Source: Paragorgia papillata
Taxonomy: Eukaryota > Cnidaria > Anthozoa > Scleralcyonacea > Coralliidae
Assembly: GCA_035771165.1 (NCBI GenBank)
Contig: JAWNZC010000025.1
Coordinates: 682,001-746,000 of the forward strand
Length of the DNA stretch: 64,000 nt
Reading direction: 5' to 3'
The notes under the pieces are model-generated. The model had not been told where the DNA came from, did not search any database, and saw only the letters and a list, made by a program, of their open reading frames with translations. Within the stretch, counting starts at the first letter, position 1; each line of letters opens with the position of its first letter. Below, piece by piece: positions 10,580-20,960 of the stretch. A program made the translations under genes and the position numbers.

Positions 10580-11262
10580 AGGACATTGGCAACAAAAATT
10601 AAGTTTGTCTAATTTGAAAGAACTCGTAAAATTGTAATAGAAGAATTACAATTTTTTCGTATCTTTCTTCTTTTTCAAGATATTTCAATTTCTTTAATAT
10701 GTAAATGAATGGTCTCTGACGTCATGAGCATCATGAGCAGGGTACAGTATTTTCACACGTAGCAAAATCGGTTATGTCTCTAAATTTTTTCAACGAAATC
10801 ACTTGAAACGGTGCACATAAAAACGCCCAGTGGCGTAACTGGCGGGTGCCCGGGTGTCAAGTGGGGGGGGGGGGGGGGGGGGGGCAAGCCTGGGGGGCCC
10901 CCGGCAAAAATGACCGTAAAAATTTTTGCTAGTACATTTCCGAGGAATTGGATAATGAAAAACAGAAAAGCAGTTATTAAAATACATGAATTAGTAGTTA
11001 GAATATATGTAATTCCAAAATATTCTCACAATAGCCCTACCTCTAGCTGAGTTGCTTATAGTTTTGCGATAAACAATGCTGCGAGTGCAACAAAAACGGG
11101 GGGCCTCCTGAGGTTGCGTTACGCCACTGAAAACGCCTTGTGACACTGAACATTTCATAACTGATGTTGCTTTGTGTAAAAATACTGTACCCTGTTCCTG
11201 ATGTCAGAGCTAATCTCATCTACATATTAAACAAATTGAAATATCCTGATACGAAAACATAT
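10580..11262. mobile_element. foldback element of the TTAA family, right end lost, hAT inserted in its middle
   Basis: It starts AGGACATTGGCAAC and carries the AATTAAGTTTGTCT block also seen at 5860 and 12304. The left arm (about 10,650-10,780, with GATATTTCAATTT and GGGTACAGTATTTT) is matched in inverse by 11,160-11,262. The left-end block has no partner on the right. There the sequence changes to a C-rich end finishing TGCTTCCGACGCCCCTG at 11,294, like a hAT terminus. The hAT-like element 10,828-11,129 sits between the arms. Confidence 0.6.
10828..11129. mobile_element. hAT-like MITE (302 bp) with exact 8 bp target duplication
   Basis: Ends CAGTGGCGTAAC and GTTACGCCACTG are exact inverted repeats. 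The 8 bases AAAACGCC occur directly on both sides (10,820-10,827 and 11,130-11,137). An 8 bp duplication and CAG...CTG termini are the hAT signature. Just inside the left end is a 22-base G run (10,863-10,884) followed by a GGGGGGCCCCCGG palindrome. Too short to encode a transposase. Confidence 0.9.
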
Positions 11263-11454
11263 TCTGCCCCCCCCCCCTGCTTCCGACGCCCCTGGCTTTA
11301 TCACGATTTTTCGACGGGTTCCGTTGAAGGTATTAAATGGCTCTAACTTTATGTAGATTTTTGCATTATTCAAAGTTTGGCATTTAAAACGATTTTTTAG
11401 GGCAACCCGTCGAGGAATCAAGATTGCAATGTTGCGTATCAACTAATATGGCAA

Positions 11455-11888
11455 AGTCGTACGCAAGAGAACATCCGGTTTGACTATAAAGTGGCTTGAT
11501 AGGAAAAAGTTGTGAAAAATTATATTTCCCCCCCTAAAACGTTTTGCAGTGAGTGTACATTTGTGCCTCATTCATTTCTAGTTCCTTGCATAGCTCATGA
11601 TTGAAACGTTTTACACTTGTAGCATTTGTGTATCTGGACAAATCACATTTATTGTAATATGCAAATTTAATTCAAATTAGAAATTTCTGAACTCACTAGA
11701 ACAAGGATTTCTCCCCTCCAAAATATCCGGGTGGACTGTTTAATACTTTTCAATACTCAAGAATAACACTAGGGTGGTGCAAGGAACTAGAACAGAGCAC
11801 TAATCTACACTGTGAAACGTTTTAAAGTGAAAAATCTGATTATTTGTAGACTTTTCCTATCGAGCCAAGCCGAACTTGCGTATAAGAC
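11455..11888. mobile_element. foldback element (~434 bp), imperfect long arms
   Basis: The left arm has TACGCAAG, then TGATAGGAAAAAG, AAAACGTTTTGCAGTG and TCTAGTTCCTTGCA. The right arm has the complements in reverse order, ending CTTGCGTATAAG. Arms are about 170 bp with numerous differences, and the centre is AT-rich. It abuts the next element, which starts at 11,909. Confidence 0.6.
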
Positions 11889-11908
11889 CCGTTTTCCACT
11901 TCAACTAT

Positions 11909-12123
11909 CAGGGACGTAGCCACGGGGGGCGGGGGAGCCGCGGCTCCCCCCTTTAGATATAAAACGACAGACATGTAAAAAAGTGACACAATATGAATTA
12001 TGTCAGCAAATAAATTGTAAACAGTGTATCCAATCTACTGAGTGTATGCGTTTTTTGAGTATCTAGTTTACGTGTTTTGAGTATTTACATGTATATATGA
12101 CGTTTTCTAAGCTTTAGTGCATT
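11909..12123. other. hAT-like left end and flank of the large palindrome
   Basis: Begins CAGGGACGTAGCCACGGGG, then a GC-rich self-complementary stretch GGGGGAGCCGCGGCTCCCCC, then TATAAAACGACAGAC. The right flank of the large palindrome contains the matching complement of AAAACGACAG (13,737-13,746) and a poor match to the terminus near 13,750-13,765. The palindrome may therefore once have been bounded by this inverted end. About 140 bases here are absent from the right side. Confidence 0.45.
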
Positions 12124-13729
12124 AGTCCAGAGGCTGGAGGGGGAGTATTGTCACCCGAGCAGAGAATTTACGATACCAACTTTTTTTAGTGTAATTTGGG
12201 GTGTAGATTACGATTTTGCATGTTGATCAAGTGTTTGAGGAGTCGTTTCCGAGAAACGGGGGGTTAAAGGGGGGGGGGGCTTTACCTTATTAGTTTTACC
12301 TTAAAGGACATTGGAAGTATAATTTAAGTTTGCCTCATTTTAAAGAACTCGTGAAATGGTATAGTAAGACTCTTTACAATTTTCCCATATCTGTCTTAGT
12401 TTTCGAAATATTTTGGCCAAAATCAGCGTGCAGTCCGCCATTTTGTAGGTCGTGAAATATACGACAAAGAGTGAGTAACTGTTTGTACGTACCTTATCAG
12501 GGCCGTAGACACCGGGGGGGGGGGGGGGGGGGGCTGGGGGCTGAAGCCCCCCCCCCCCATAATTTGTAAACTAGCGATAATCTGTAAAGTTTGAAAGGGA
12601 AATAATGACCTGTGAAAATTCGTACGGAGTACGGACAGAAATTAACGCGGACAGAAATTAACCCTTTTGTTGCCAGGGTCTAATTAATCATTTATTTACT
12701 TGTTAGTTGTAATGTATAACTGATGTTAACTGATGGGGGATGAAACTGCCCACTAAACTTTATAATAATATTTTAGTTGGGAAAATCTGGTCAAATTCGT
12801 GGAGGAAATACAATTTCCGACTGCACTGCTTCACAACTTTTGATTTAAATCTCAAAATATCTTGACATGTACCCTACTCTGTTCTGCTTTAACAACAAAA
12901 TTTTGCTTTTTACGCTATAAATTTTGCTATAAATCTCGCCCCAGAATGCGGGAGATGCTGTTTCAGAGACCCTGGGGGGGCATGCAGGGGGGGCATGCCC
13001 CCGGACCCCCTACGGGAACTCGCGTCTTCGACGCTCGCTACATAGAGTTAGTGCTAATCAGCCCCCCCCCCCCCCAATACAAAATTGCTTCCTACGGCCC
13101 TGCAGTTATTGATCTGTTTACATTCTTTCAACCCATTTCAGCTCAAAAATACAGTAGATGAAGAACTGGATGAACACGTTTCGTGAATCTAAATGATTCA
13201 ATGTCTATTGATATGAATTTTCCCTTTTTTTATATTTAATTTTTTCATATCAATAGACATTGAATCATTTAGATTCACGAAACGTGTTCATCCAGTTCCT
13301 CATCTACTGTATTTTTGAGCTGAAATGGGTTGAAAGAATGTAAACAGATCAATAAGGCACGTACAAACAGTTACTCACTCTTTGTCATATATTTCACGAT
13401 CTACAAAATGGCAGACTGCACGCTGATTTTGGCCAAAATATGTCGAAAACTAAGACAGATATGGGAAAATTGTAAACAGTCTTACTATATACCATTTCAC
13501 GAGTTCTTTAAAATGAGACAAACTTAAATTATACTTCCAATGTCCTTTAAGGTAAAACTGATAAGGTAAAGCCCCCTCCCCCCCTTTAACACCCCGTTTC
13601 TCGGAAACGCCCCTTCAAACACTTGATCAACATGCAAAATCATAATCTACACCCCAAATTACACTAAAAAAAGTTGGTATGGTAGATTCTCCGCTCGGGT
13701 GACAATACTCCACCTCCAGCCTCTGGACT
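12124..13729. repeat. large palindrome, arms ~487 bp, 26 bp spacer
   Basis: The left arm 12,124-13,217 (minus a 605 bp insertion at 12,498-13,102) and the right arm 13,244-13,729 are reverse complements at high identity over about 487 bp. The spacer is 13,218-13,243. Inside the arms a symmetric TTAA|AGGACATTGG boundary at 12,304 and 13,549 resembles a TTAA-flanked element. The arms also contain the AAGTTTG...TTTAAAGAACTCG block of the 5860/10580 family. Symmetry extends beyond the TTAA on both sides. Open frames of up to 99 codons inside it are repeat shadows. Confidence 0.88.
12498..13102. mobile_element. hAT-like element (605 bp) in the left palindrome arm
   Basis: Ends CAGGGCCGTAG and CTACGGCCCTG are exact inverted repeats. 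Long G runs follow the left end and C runs precede the right end. The interior has GGGGGCATGCCCCCGGACCC and a TTCGACGCTCGC word that also occur, diverged and inverted, in the element at 24,101, so the two are related. The uninterrupted site is visible in the opposite arm at about 13,350. The 8 bases after the right end resemble those before the left end only partly, so the duplication has decayed or the excision/repair was imprecise. No transposase frame. Confidence 0.8.
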
Positions 13730-13998
13730 ACATCTGTCGTTTTATAAATCATGGCTATCTACCAGTAAAAACGCACGTACTATTCAAATTATTTTATAAA
13801 GTGAATTGAAGCAGAAGCTCTATATATATGTGTAGCGTTGGTATATCGTTGTCCTTCGAAGTCCCAATCTTCATCATGTTGCAGAGGCTATTGTTGACGT
13901 ACGAAGAACAATGTTCACGTAGCTGTTATATCCTAGTTCTTACAGAAAGACCAAATAGCAACGACAGTGCTTCATGCAGGTTAGTTAGATGGGTTAAA

Positions 13999-14125
13999 TA
14001 ATTCTAAAAAATTAAGCTACTTAGCCTTTACTTTTTGACCGATTTTGGCCATTTTTCGAACTTTTAAAATAGGGTCAAAATAAAGCCTTCTTAGACCTTC
14101 TGCGGGAAGGAGAAGGCTGTATTTG
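13999..14125 (+). repeat. isolated copy of the ~169 bp monomer family
   Basis: Contains TTAGCCTTTACTTTTTGACC, GATTTTGGCCATTTTT and the hairpin word CCTTCTGCGGGAAGGAGAAGG that characterise the array beginning at 14,826. It lies outside the tandem block and is diverged. Confidence 0.7.
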
Positions 14126-14194
14126 GGCTAAATATTCTTATTATATAGCATGCTATCGGATATGAGCTTTTGCGTAATCTGATTGGTTCCCTAC

Positions 14195-14542
14195 TACACA
14201 CGTAAAAATCTCACAGCCTGTCAACAGAATGTGTTCGCAACAGGCTTGTAGCAAGGCTGTTAACAGGTTGTAACAATGCTGTTCATTCAAGAAGCTGCTA
14301 CAACCTTGTTAGCATCAACCTGTTAACAACTTGTCAAGTGCAGAGCGGTAACAGGTTGTTGGAACAACTTGTCATCAGTCTGTTGGAGTCATCAGCCTTG
14401 TTACAAGTTGTCAACAACCTGTTACAGACATGTTAACAGACTGGGACAGCCAGTGCGAACACATGACGGCGACAACCTGTTGAACAGCCTTGTAACAACT
14501 TGCTGGCAGGTATGTAACAGCTTGTGCGTTTTTACATGTGTA
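14195..14542. mobile_element. MITE (348 bp) with CAACCTGTTAACA-type internal repeats
   Basis: Ends TACACACGTAAAAATC and the inverse GCGTTTTTACATGTGTA form imperfect TIRs. The interior is a dense, both-strand array of AACAACCTGTTAACA and AACAACTTG words, giving many nested hairpins. Small open frames here are by-products of the repeat. Confidence 0.75.
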
Positions 14543-15518
14543 CCTGGCTATGAGTTCATATACGACGAGAGCGAATGGTATAATTGTTTTATTATATAGC
14601 CAAGCACTGTACAAGAGACAAAATTATAGCGAAATTTAATGTTTCAAACTACAAACTTCCGGCATAGGCAACTAATACTTCCGCCATGCGTAATGATGCA
14701 TTCACATAGAGTTTCTCGCAGGCTGCAGAGCTGTTCGGTAAACAGTTTCGAAATGTTGTATAAATGTTGCTCGAGAGGCAAAAAATGTGTTAAGCAGATC
14801 AAGAAAAAAGATTAAAAGGTACCGGGGCTTAGCCTTTATTTTTTAGGCGATTTTGGTAATTTTTGAAACTTTTGAGTTAGGGTCAAAAAACGGTTACATA
14901 AAGTCTTTTTAGACCTTCTGTGAAAAGGAGAAGGCTTTATTATATGGCAGCAGCGCTGAGTGGTCCGAATACGGAAATCCTGTAATTTGATTGGTTCATA
15001 AGCGGTCGGATATTTCCCGTATCCGCCCGCTCAGAGCGGAATCTGCCGTTCGGGACCGTACGTTAATTTTATAAACAAAATGGTAGTCATATATCGGCAA
15101 CAAGTTGGATTATAATTTCAGAACTAACTCGAGCTCTTTGTTGAAATATATCGTGCAGGTATGTTGTTAGAAATTTTATATGCTTTCATTTGATGTATAG
15201 TTCGAGTTTCCACATTTGGTGAAAGTTTTTAAAATGTCCAAAACGTTCGTAACATTGTTCGTAACAACATTTACTTCTCACAAGTATTAGAATTCCAGAT
15301 GATTTTTTATTCAAACTACTTAACGTACGATCTTGAGCAATATTTCAAACAAAAGCAATTGAAAATTACTATTTGGGGTAGAAAGTTCAGGATTCTAGCT
15401 CAACGGAAAGTACTTTAAAAATGGGGAAATGTCTGCCATATTTTTCGTTTAGTTCGCAAGAAAGATGGATCGAGTTTTCACAGAACGTTCACAAGATTTT
15501 ATATGGCCATATAATAAA

Positions 15519-15677
15519 CTATTTATTGACCTCGCTTGTTCGGTCAGTACTAGTGAAATATCGGACCTCTGTTTTTTTGCACAGACCTCAACTCGCTGCG
15601 CTCGTCTCGGTCCGTACTAAAAAAAAAAAAAGTCCAATATTTCACTAGTACAGACCTCACGCTCGGTCAATAAGTAG
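15519..15677. mobile_element. foldback MITE (~159 bp), copy 1 of 3
   Basis: TATTTATTGACC...GTACTAGTGAAATAT at the left is matched in inverse by ATATTTCACTAGTAC...GGTCAATAAGTA at the right, with an A-rich centre. It is present at the same place in each ~2 kb unit (17,551-17,709 and 19,595-19,749), so it was inserted before the unit was amplified. It runs into the end of a 75-codon open frame. Confidence 0.8.
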
Positions 15678-15679
15678 TT

Positions 15680-16858
15680 AGTATTTGGGCTAAAAAAATT
15701 TTTTTTGATTTTTTTAAGTTAGGGTCAAAAACGGTTACATAAAATCGTTTTAGACCTTCTCTGAAAAGGAGAAGGCTGTATTTGGGCTAAAAAAAAAATT
15801 GATTTTTTAAAAAAAATCGGGGGGAAAAAAAGTAAAGGGTTTAGCCTTTACTTTTTGACCGATATTGGTAATTTTTGAAACTTTTGAGTTAGGGTCAAAA
15901 ACGGTTACATAAAGTCGTTTTAGACCTTCTGTGAAAAGGAGAAGGTTGTATTTGGGCTAAAAAATTTGTTTTTGATTTTTAAAAAAAAATCGGGAAAAAA
16001 AAGTAAAGGGGTTAGCCTTTCCATTTTGACCGATTTTGGTCATTTTTGAAACTTTTGAGTTAGGGTCAAAAACGGTTACATAAAATCGTTTTAGACCTTC
16101 TCTGAAAAGGAGAAGGCTGTATTTGGGCTAAAAAAAATTTGATTTTTTAAAAAAAATCGGGGAAAAAAAAGTAAAGGGGTTAGCCTTTCCATTTTGAGCG
16201 ATTTTGGTAATTTTTGAAACTTTTGAGTTAGGGTCAAAAACGGTTACATAAAGTCGTTTTAGACCTTCTGTGAAAAGGAGAAGGTTGTATTTGGGCTAAA
16301 AAATTTGTTTTTGATTTTTTAAAAAAAATCGGGAAAAAAAAGTAAAGGGTTAGCCTTTCCATTTTGACCGATTTTGGTCATTTTTGAAACTTTTGAGTTA
16401 GGGTCAAAAACGGTTACATAAAATCGTTTTAGACCTTCTCTGAAAAGGAGAAGGCTGTATTTGGGCTAAAAAAAATTTGATTTTTTAAAAAAAATAGGGG
16501 AAAAAAAAGTAAAGGGGTTAGCCTTTCCATTTTGACCGATTTTGGTCATTTTTGAAACTTTTGAGTTAGGGTCAAAAACGGTTACATTGAATCGTTTTAG
16601 ACCTTCTCTGAAAAGGAGAAGGCTGTATTTGGGCTAAAAAAAATTTGATTTTTTAAAAAAAATCGGGGGGAAAAAAAGTAAAGGGTTTAGCCTTTACTTT
16701 TTGACCGATTTTGGTAATTTTTGAAACTTTTGAGTTAGGGTCGAAAACGGTTAAATAAAGCCTTTTTAGACTTTCTATGAAAAAGAAAAGGCTGTATTTG
16801 GGCTAAAAATATATTTTTTGATTTTTAAAAAAAAATCGGTGGGGGGGGGGTAAGTAAA
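15680..16858 (+). repeat. array of ~169 bp monomers (inside unit 1)
   Basis: Monomer starts (GTTAGCC/TTTAGCC) lie near 16,011, 16,179, 16,349, 16,517 and 16,686, a spacing of 168-170. Each has GACCGATTTTGG, GAGTTAGGGTCAAAAACGG, the hairpin CCTTCTCTGAAAAGGAGAAGG split by its loop, GGGCTAAAAA, and an A/T-rich palindromic GATTTTTT/AAAAAATC end. GGCTAA...TTAGCC pairs across each junction. Non-coding. Confidence 0.9.
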
Positions 16859-18900
16859 GGGGTTAGCCTTTATTTTTTGGGCGATTTTGGTAATTTTTGA
16901 AACTTTTGAGTTAGGGTCAAAAAACGGTTACATAAAGTCTTTTTAGACCTTCTGTGAAAAGGAGAAGGCTTTATTATATGGCAGCAGCGCTGAGAGGTCC
17001 GAATACGGAAATCCTGTAATTTGATTGGTTCATAAGCGGTCGGATATTTCCCGTATGCGCCCGCTCACAGCGGAATCTGCCGTTCGGGACCGTACGTTAA
17101 TTTTATAAACAAAATGGTAGTCGTATATCGGCAACAAGTTGGATTATAATTTCAGAACTAACTCTTTGTTGAAATATATCGTGCAGGTATGTTGTTAGAA
17201 ATTTTATATGCTTTGATTTGATGTATAGTTCGAGTTCCACATTTGGTGAAAGTTTTTAAAATGTCCAAAACGTTCGTAACATTGTTCGTAATAACATTTA
17301 CTTCTCACAAGTGAAGTATTAGAATTCCAGATGATTTTTTATTCAAACTACTTAACGTACGATCTTGAGCAATATTTCAAACAAAAGCAATTGAAAATTA
17401 CTATTTGGGGTAGAAAGTTCAGGATTCTAGCTCAACGGAAAGTACTTTAAAAATGGGGAAATGTCTGCCATATTTTTCGTTTAGTTCGCAAGAAAGATGG
17501 ATCGAGTTTTCACAGAACGTTCACAAGATTTTATATGGCCATATAATAAACTATTTATTGACCTCGCTTGTTCGGTCAGTACTAGTGAAATATCGGACCT
17601 CTGTTTTTTTGCACAGACCTCAACTCGCTGCGCTCGTCTCGGTCCGTACTAAAAAAAAAAAAAGTCCAATATTTCACTAGTACAGACCTCACGCTCGGTC
17701 AATAAGTAGTTAGTATTTGGGCTAAAAAAATTTTTTTGATTTTTTAAGTTAGGGTCAAAAACGGTTACATAAAATCGTTTTAGACCTTCTCTGAAAAGGA
17801 GAAGGCTGTATTTGGGCTAAAAAAAAATTGATTTTTTAAAAAAAATCGGGGGGAAAAAAAGTAAAGGGTTTAGCCTTTACTTTTTGACCGATATTGGTAA
17901 TTTTTGAAACTTTTGAGTTAGGGTCAAAAACGGTTACATAAAGTCGTTTTAGACCTTCTGTGAAAAGGAGAAGGTTGTATTTGGGCTAAAAAATTTGTTT
18001 TTGATTTTTAAAAAAAAATCGGGAAAAAAAAGTAAAGGGGTTAGCCTTTCCATTTTGACCGATTTTGGTCATTTTTGAAACTTTTGAGTTAGGGTCAAAA
18101 ACGGTTACATAAAATCGTTTTAGACCTTCTCTGAAAAGGAGAAGGCTGTATTTGGGCTAAAAAAAATTTGATTTTTTAAAAAAAATCGGGGAAAAAAAAG
18201 TAAAGGGGTTAGCCTTTCCATTTTGAGCGATTTTGGTAATTTTTGAAACTTTTGAGTTAGGGTCAAAAACGGTTACATAAAGTCGTTTTAGACCTTCTGT
18301 GAAAAGGAGAAGGTTGTATTTGGGCTAAAAAATTTGTTTTTGATTTTTTAAAAAAAATCGGGAAAAAAAAGTAAAGGGGTTAGCCTTTCCATTTTGACCG
18401 ATTTTGGTCATTTTTGAAACTTTTGAGTTAGGGTCAAAAACGGTTACATAAAATCGTTTTAGACCTTCTCTGAAAAGGAGAAGGCTGTATTTGGGCTAAA
18501 AAAAATTTGATTTTTTAAAAAAAATCGGGGAAAAAAAAGTAAAGGGGTTAGCCTTTCCATTTTGACCGATTTTGGTCATTTTTGAAACTTTTGAGTTAGG
18601 GTCAAAAACGGTTACATTGAATCGTTTTAGACCTTCTCTGAAAAGGAGAAGGCTGTATTTGGGCTAAAAAAAAATTGATTTTTTAAAAAAAATCGGGGGA
18701 AAAAAAAGTAAAGGGTTTAGCCTTTACTTTTTGACCGATTTTGGTAATTTTTGAAACTTTTGAGTTAGGGTCGAAAACGGTTAAATAAAGCCTTTTTAGA
18801 CTTTCTATGAAAAAGAAAAGGCTGTATTTGGGCTAAAAATATATTTTTTGATTTTAAAAAAAAAATCGGTGGGGGGGGGGGGGGGGGGGGGGGTAAGTAA
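16859..18900 (+). repeat. ~2.03 kb tandem unit, copy 2
   Basis: Offset from copy 1 by 2,032 bases at the start of the shared 75-codon frame (15,421 to 17,453). It holds the same blocks in the same order, including the foldback MITE at 17,551-17,709 and its own 169 bp array (17,712-18,900). The array ends in a longer G run (18,870-18,893) than copy 1. Confidence 0.9.
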
Positions 18901-19750
18901 AGGGGTTAGCCTTTATTTTTTGGGCGATTTTGGTAATTTTTGAAACTTTTGAGTTAGGGTCAAAAAACGGTTACATAAAGTCTTTTTAGACCTTCTGTGA
19001 AAAGGAGAAGGCTTTATTATATGGCAGCAGCGCTGAGAGGTCCGAATACGGAAATCCTGTAATTTGATTGGTTCATAAGCGGTCGGATATTTCCCGTATG
19101 CGCCCGCTCACAGCGGAATCTGCCGTTCGGGACCGTACGTTAATTTTATAAACAAAATGGTAGTCGTATATCGGCAACAAGTTGGATTATAATTTCAGAA
19201 CTAACTCTTTGTTGAAATATATCGTGCAGGTATGTTGTTAGGAATTTTATATGCTTTGATTTGATGTATAGTTCGAGTTTCCACATTTGGTGAAAGTTTT
19301 TAAAATGTCCAAAACGTTCGTAACATTGTTCGTAATAACATTTACTTCTCACAAGTGAAGTATTAGAATTCCAGATGATTTTTTATTCAAACTACTTAAC
19401 GTACGATCTTGAGCAATATTTCAAACAAAAGCAATTGAAAATTACTATTTGGGGTAGAAAGTTCAGGATTCTAGCTCAACGGAAAGTACTTTAAAAATGG
19501 GAAAATGTCTGCCTTATTTTTCGTTTAGTTCGCAAGAAAGATGGATCGAGTTTTCACAGAACGTTCACAAGATTTTATATGGCCATATAATAAACTACTT
19601 ATTGACCTCGCTTGTTCGGTCAGTACTAGTGAAATATCGGACCTCTGTTTTTTGCACAGACCTCAACTCGCTGCGCTCGTCTCGGTCCGTACTAAAAAAA
19701 CATCGGTCCAATATTTCACTAGTACAGACCTCACGCTCGGTCAATAAGTA
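18901..19750 (+). repeat. ~2 kb tandem unit, copy 3 (truncated)
   Basis: Offset from copy 2 by 2,044 bases. It ends right at the foldback MITE (19,595-19,749) and jumps straight into a 169 bp monomer from mid-unit, skipping several. The open frame shared by the units is present at 19,497 with three synonymous differences before the MITE. Confidence 0.88.
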
Positions 19751-20040
19751 AAAAAATCGGGAAAAAAAAAGTAAAGGGGTTAGCCTTTCCATTTTGACCG
19801 ATTTTGGTCATTTTTGAAACTTTTGAGTTAGGGTCAAAAACGGTTACATAAAATCGTTTTAGACCTTCTCTGAAAAGGAGAAGGCTGTATTTGGGCTAAA
19901 AAATTTGTTTTTGATTTTTTAAAAAAAATCGGGGAAAAAAAAGTAAAGGGGTTAGCCTTTACTTTTTGTCCGATTTTGGTCATTTTGAAACTTTTGAGTT
20001 AGGGTCAAAAACGGTTAAATAAAGTCGTTTTAAATCCGAT
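19751..20040 (+). repeat. 169 bp monomers, forward, end of array
   Basis: One complete and one partial monomer in the forward sense, the last cut after TCGTTTTAAATCC. The orientation then changes. Confidence 0.85.
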
Positions 20041-20415
20041 TTTTTTAAAAAAATAAAACAAAATATATTTTTAGCCCAAATACAGCCTACTTCTTTTCAC
20101 AGAAGGGCTAAAAAGACTTTATTTAACCGTTTTTGACCCTACTGGCTCAAAAGTTTCACAAATGACCAAAATCGGACTAAAATCGGTCAAAAAGTAAAGG
20201 CTAACCCCTTTACTTTTTTTCTCCCCGATTGTTTTTTAAAAATAAAAAAATAAATTTTTTAGCCGAAATACAGCCTTCTCCTTTTCACAGAAGGTCTAAA
20301 CGACTTTATTTAACTGTTTTTTTTATCCTAACTGAAAAGTTTCAAAAATTACCAACATCGATCAACAACTCAAAAATTTCAAAAATGACCAAAACCGGTC
20401 AAAAAGTAAAGTTTT
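20041..20415 (-). repeat. 169 bp monomers, inverted and diverged
   Basis: Two monomers in reverse complement (TTTTTAGCCCAAATACAGCC, TTAACCGTTTTTGACCCTA, GGTCAAAAAGTAAAGGCTAA). They are clearly more diverged than the forward ones. Together with 19,751-20,040 this makes an inverted junction at the array edge. Confidence 0.85.
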
Positions 20416-20960
20416 CTTAAATGTAAATAGGAATGTAGCATCAATATGTACAACTCAGTCGTTGAATTTTCTTTCTCAATACATTGTCATTCATTATATT
20501 ATACCGTTATGCATGCTTTTTGGTTATTTTATGCTATAGAGCAAAACTGGCGAACATTATTTACCACGTGCAAAAATTAATGCTGAGAAAAAGTGCCCTT
20601 TTCATATGGCTGCCCCCGCCGCCTTACGTATCTTCTGGCGCCCCTGTATTTACCCATTACAAATTAATATAAATTAATTATTATGGAAGAAGATGGTTAA
20701 TAACTTCAGAACTAACGCATTGTTGAAATACATCAGTGCGTTAAAATAATTAAAGTAAGAAGTAAAATAATTAAGTAATTGATTTTAATAATGATATTAC
20801 AACTTTTGTTTGTTACAACAATGATAATCAATGGAATATTCAATTTATGAGAAAAAAATTTGAATGGTGAAATTTCCGAACGTTGTGCAATGAATGTTAA
20901 TTATCAATTCTACTGTCTGTGGATAAAATGGTTTGCAATCACCACCACATACTTCTCGCG
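20416..20960. other. no gene seen; one diverged fragment of the 2 kb unit
   Basis: Mostly AT-rich sequence without coding features. AACTTCAGAACTAACGCATT followed by GTTGAAATACATC at about 20,702-20,734 matches the AT-rich block of the 2 kb units (for example near 15,117), so an old copy of part of that unit exists here. A terminus-like TCTTCTGGCGCCCCTG near 20,631-20,646 may be a lone hAT-type end. Confidence 0.5.

Larger units (their letters stand above)
14826..16858 (+). repeat. ~2.03 kb tandem unit, copy 1
   Basis: The unit starts with a monomer-like piece (TTAGCCTTTATTTTTTAGGC), then a GC-richer block (GCAGCAGCGCTGAG... through GGGACCGTACGTTAA), a ~350 bp AT-rich block, a short foldback element, and an array of about seven 169 bp monomers. 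The same order follows at 16,859 and 18,901. Copies 1 and 2 are nearly identical over their shared length, apart from a few substitutions and small indels. Confidence 0.9.

Noticed and set aside
12862..13161. 99-codon plus-strand frame as a gene
   Set aside because: It crosses the G/C-rich end of the hAT-like element and runs into the palindrome arm. Composition is driven by the repeats.
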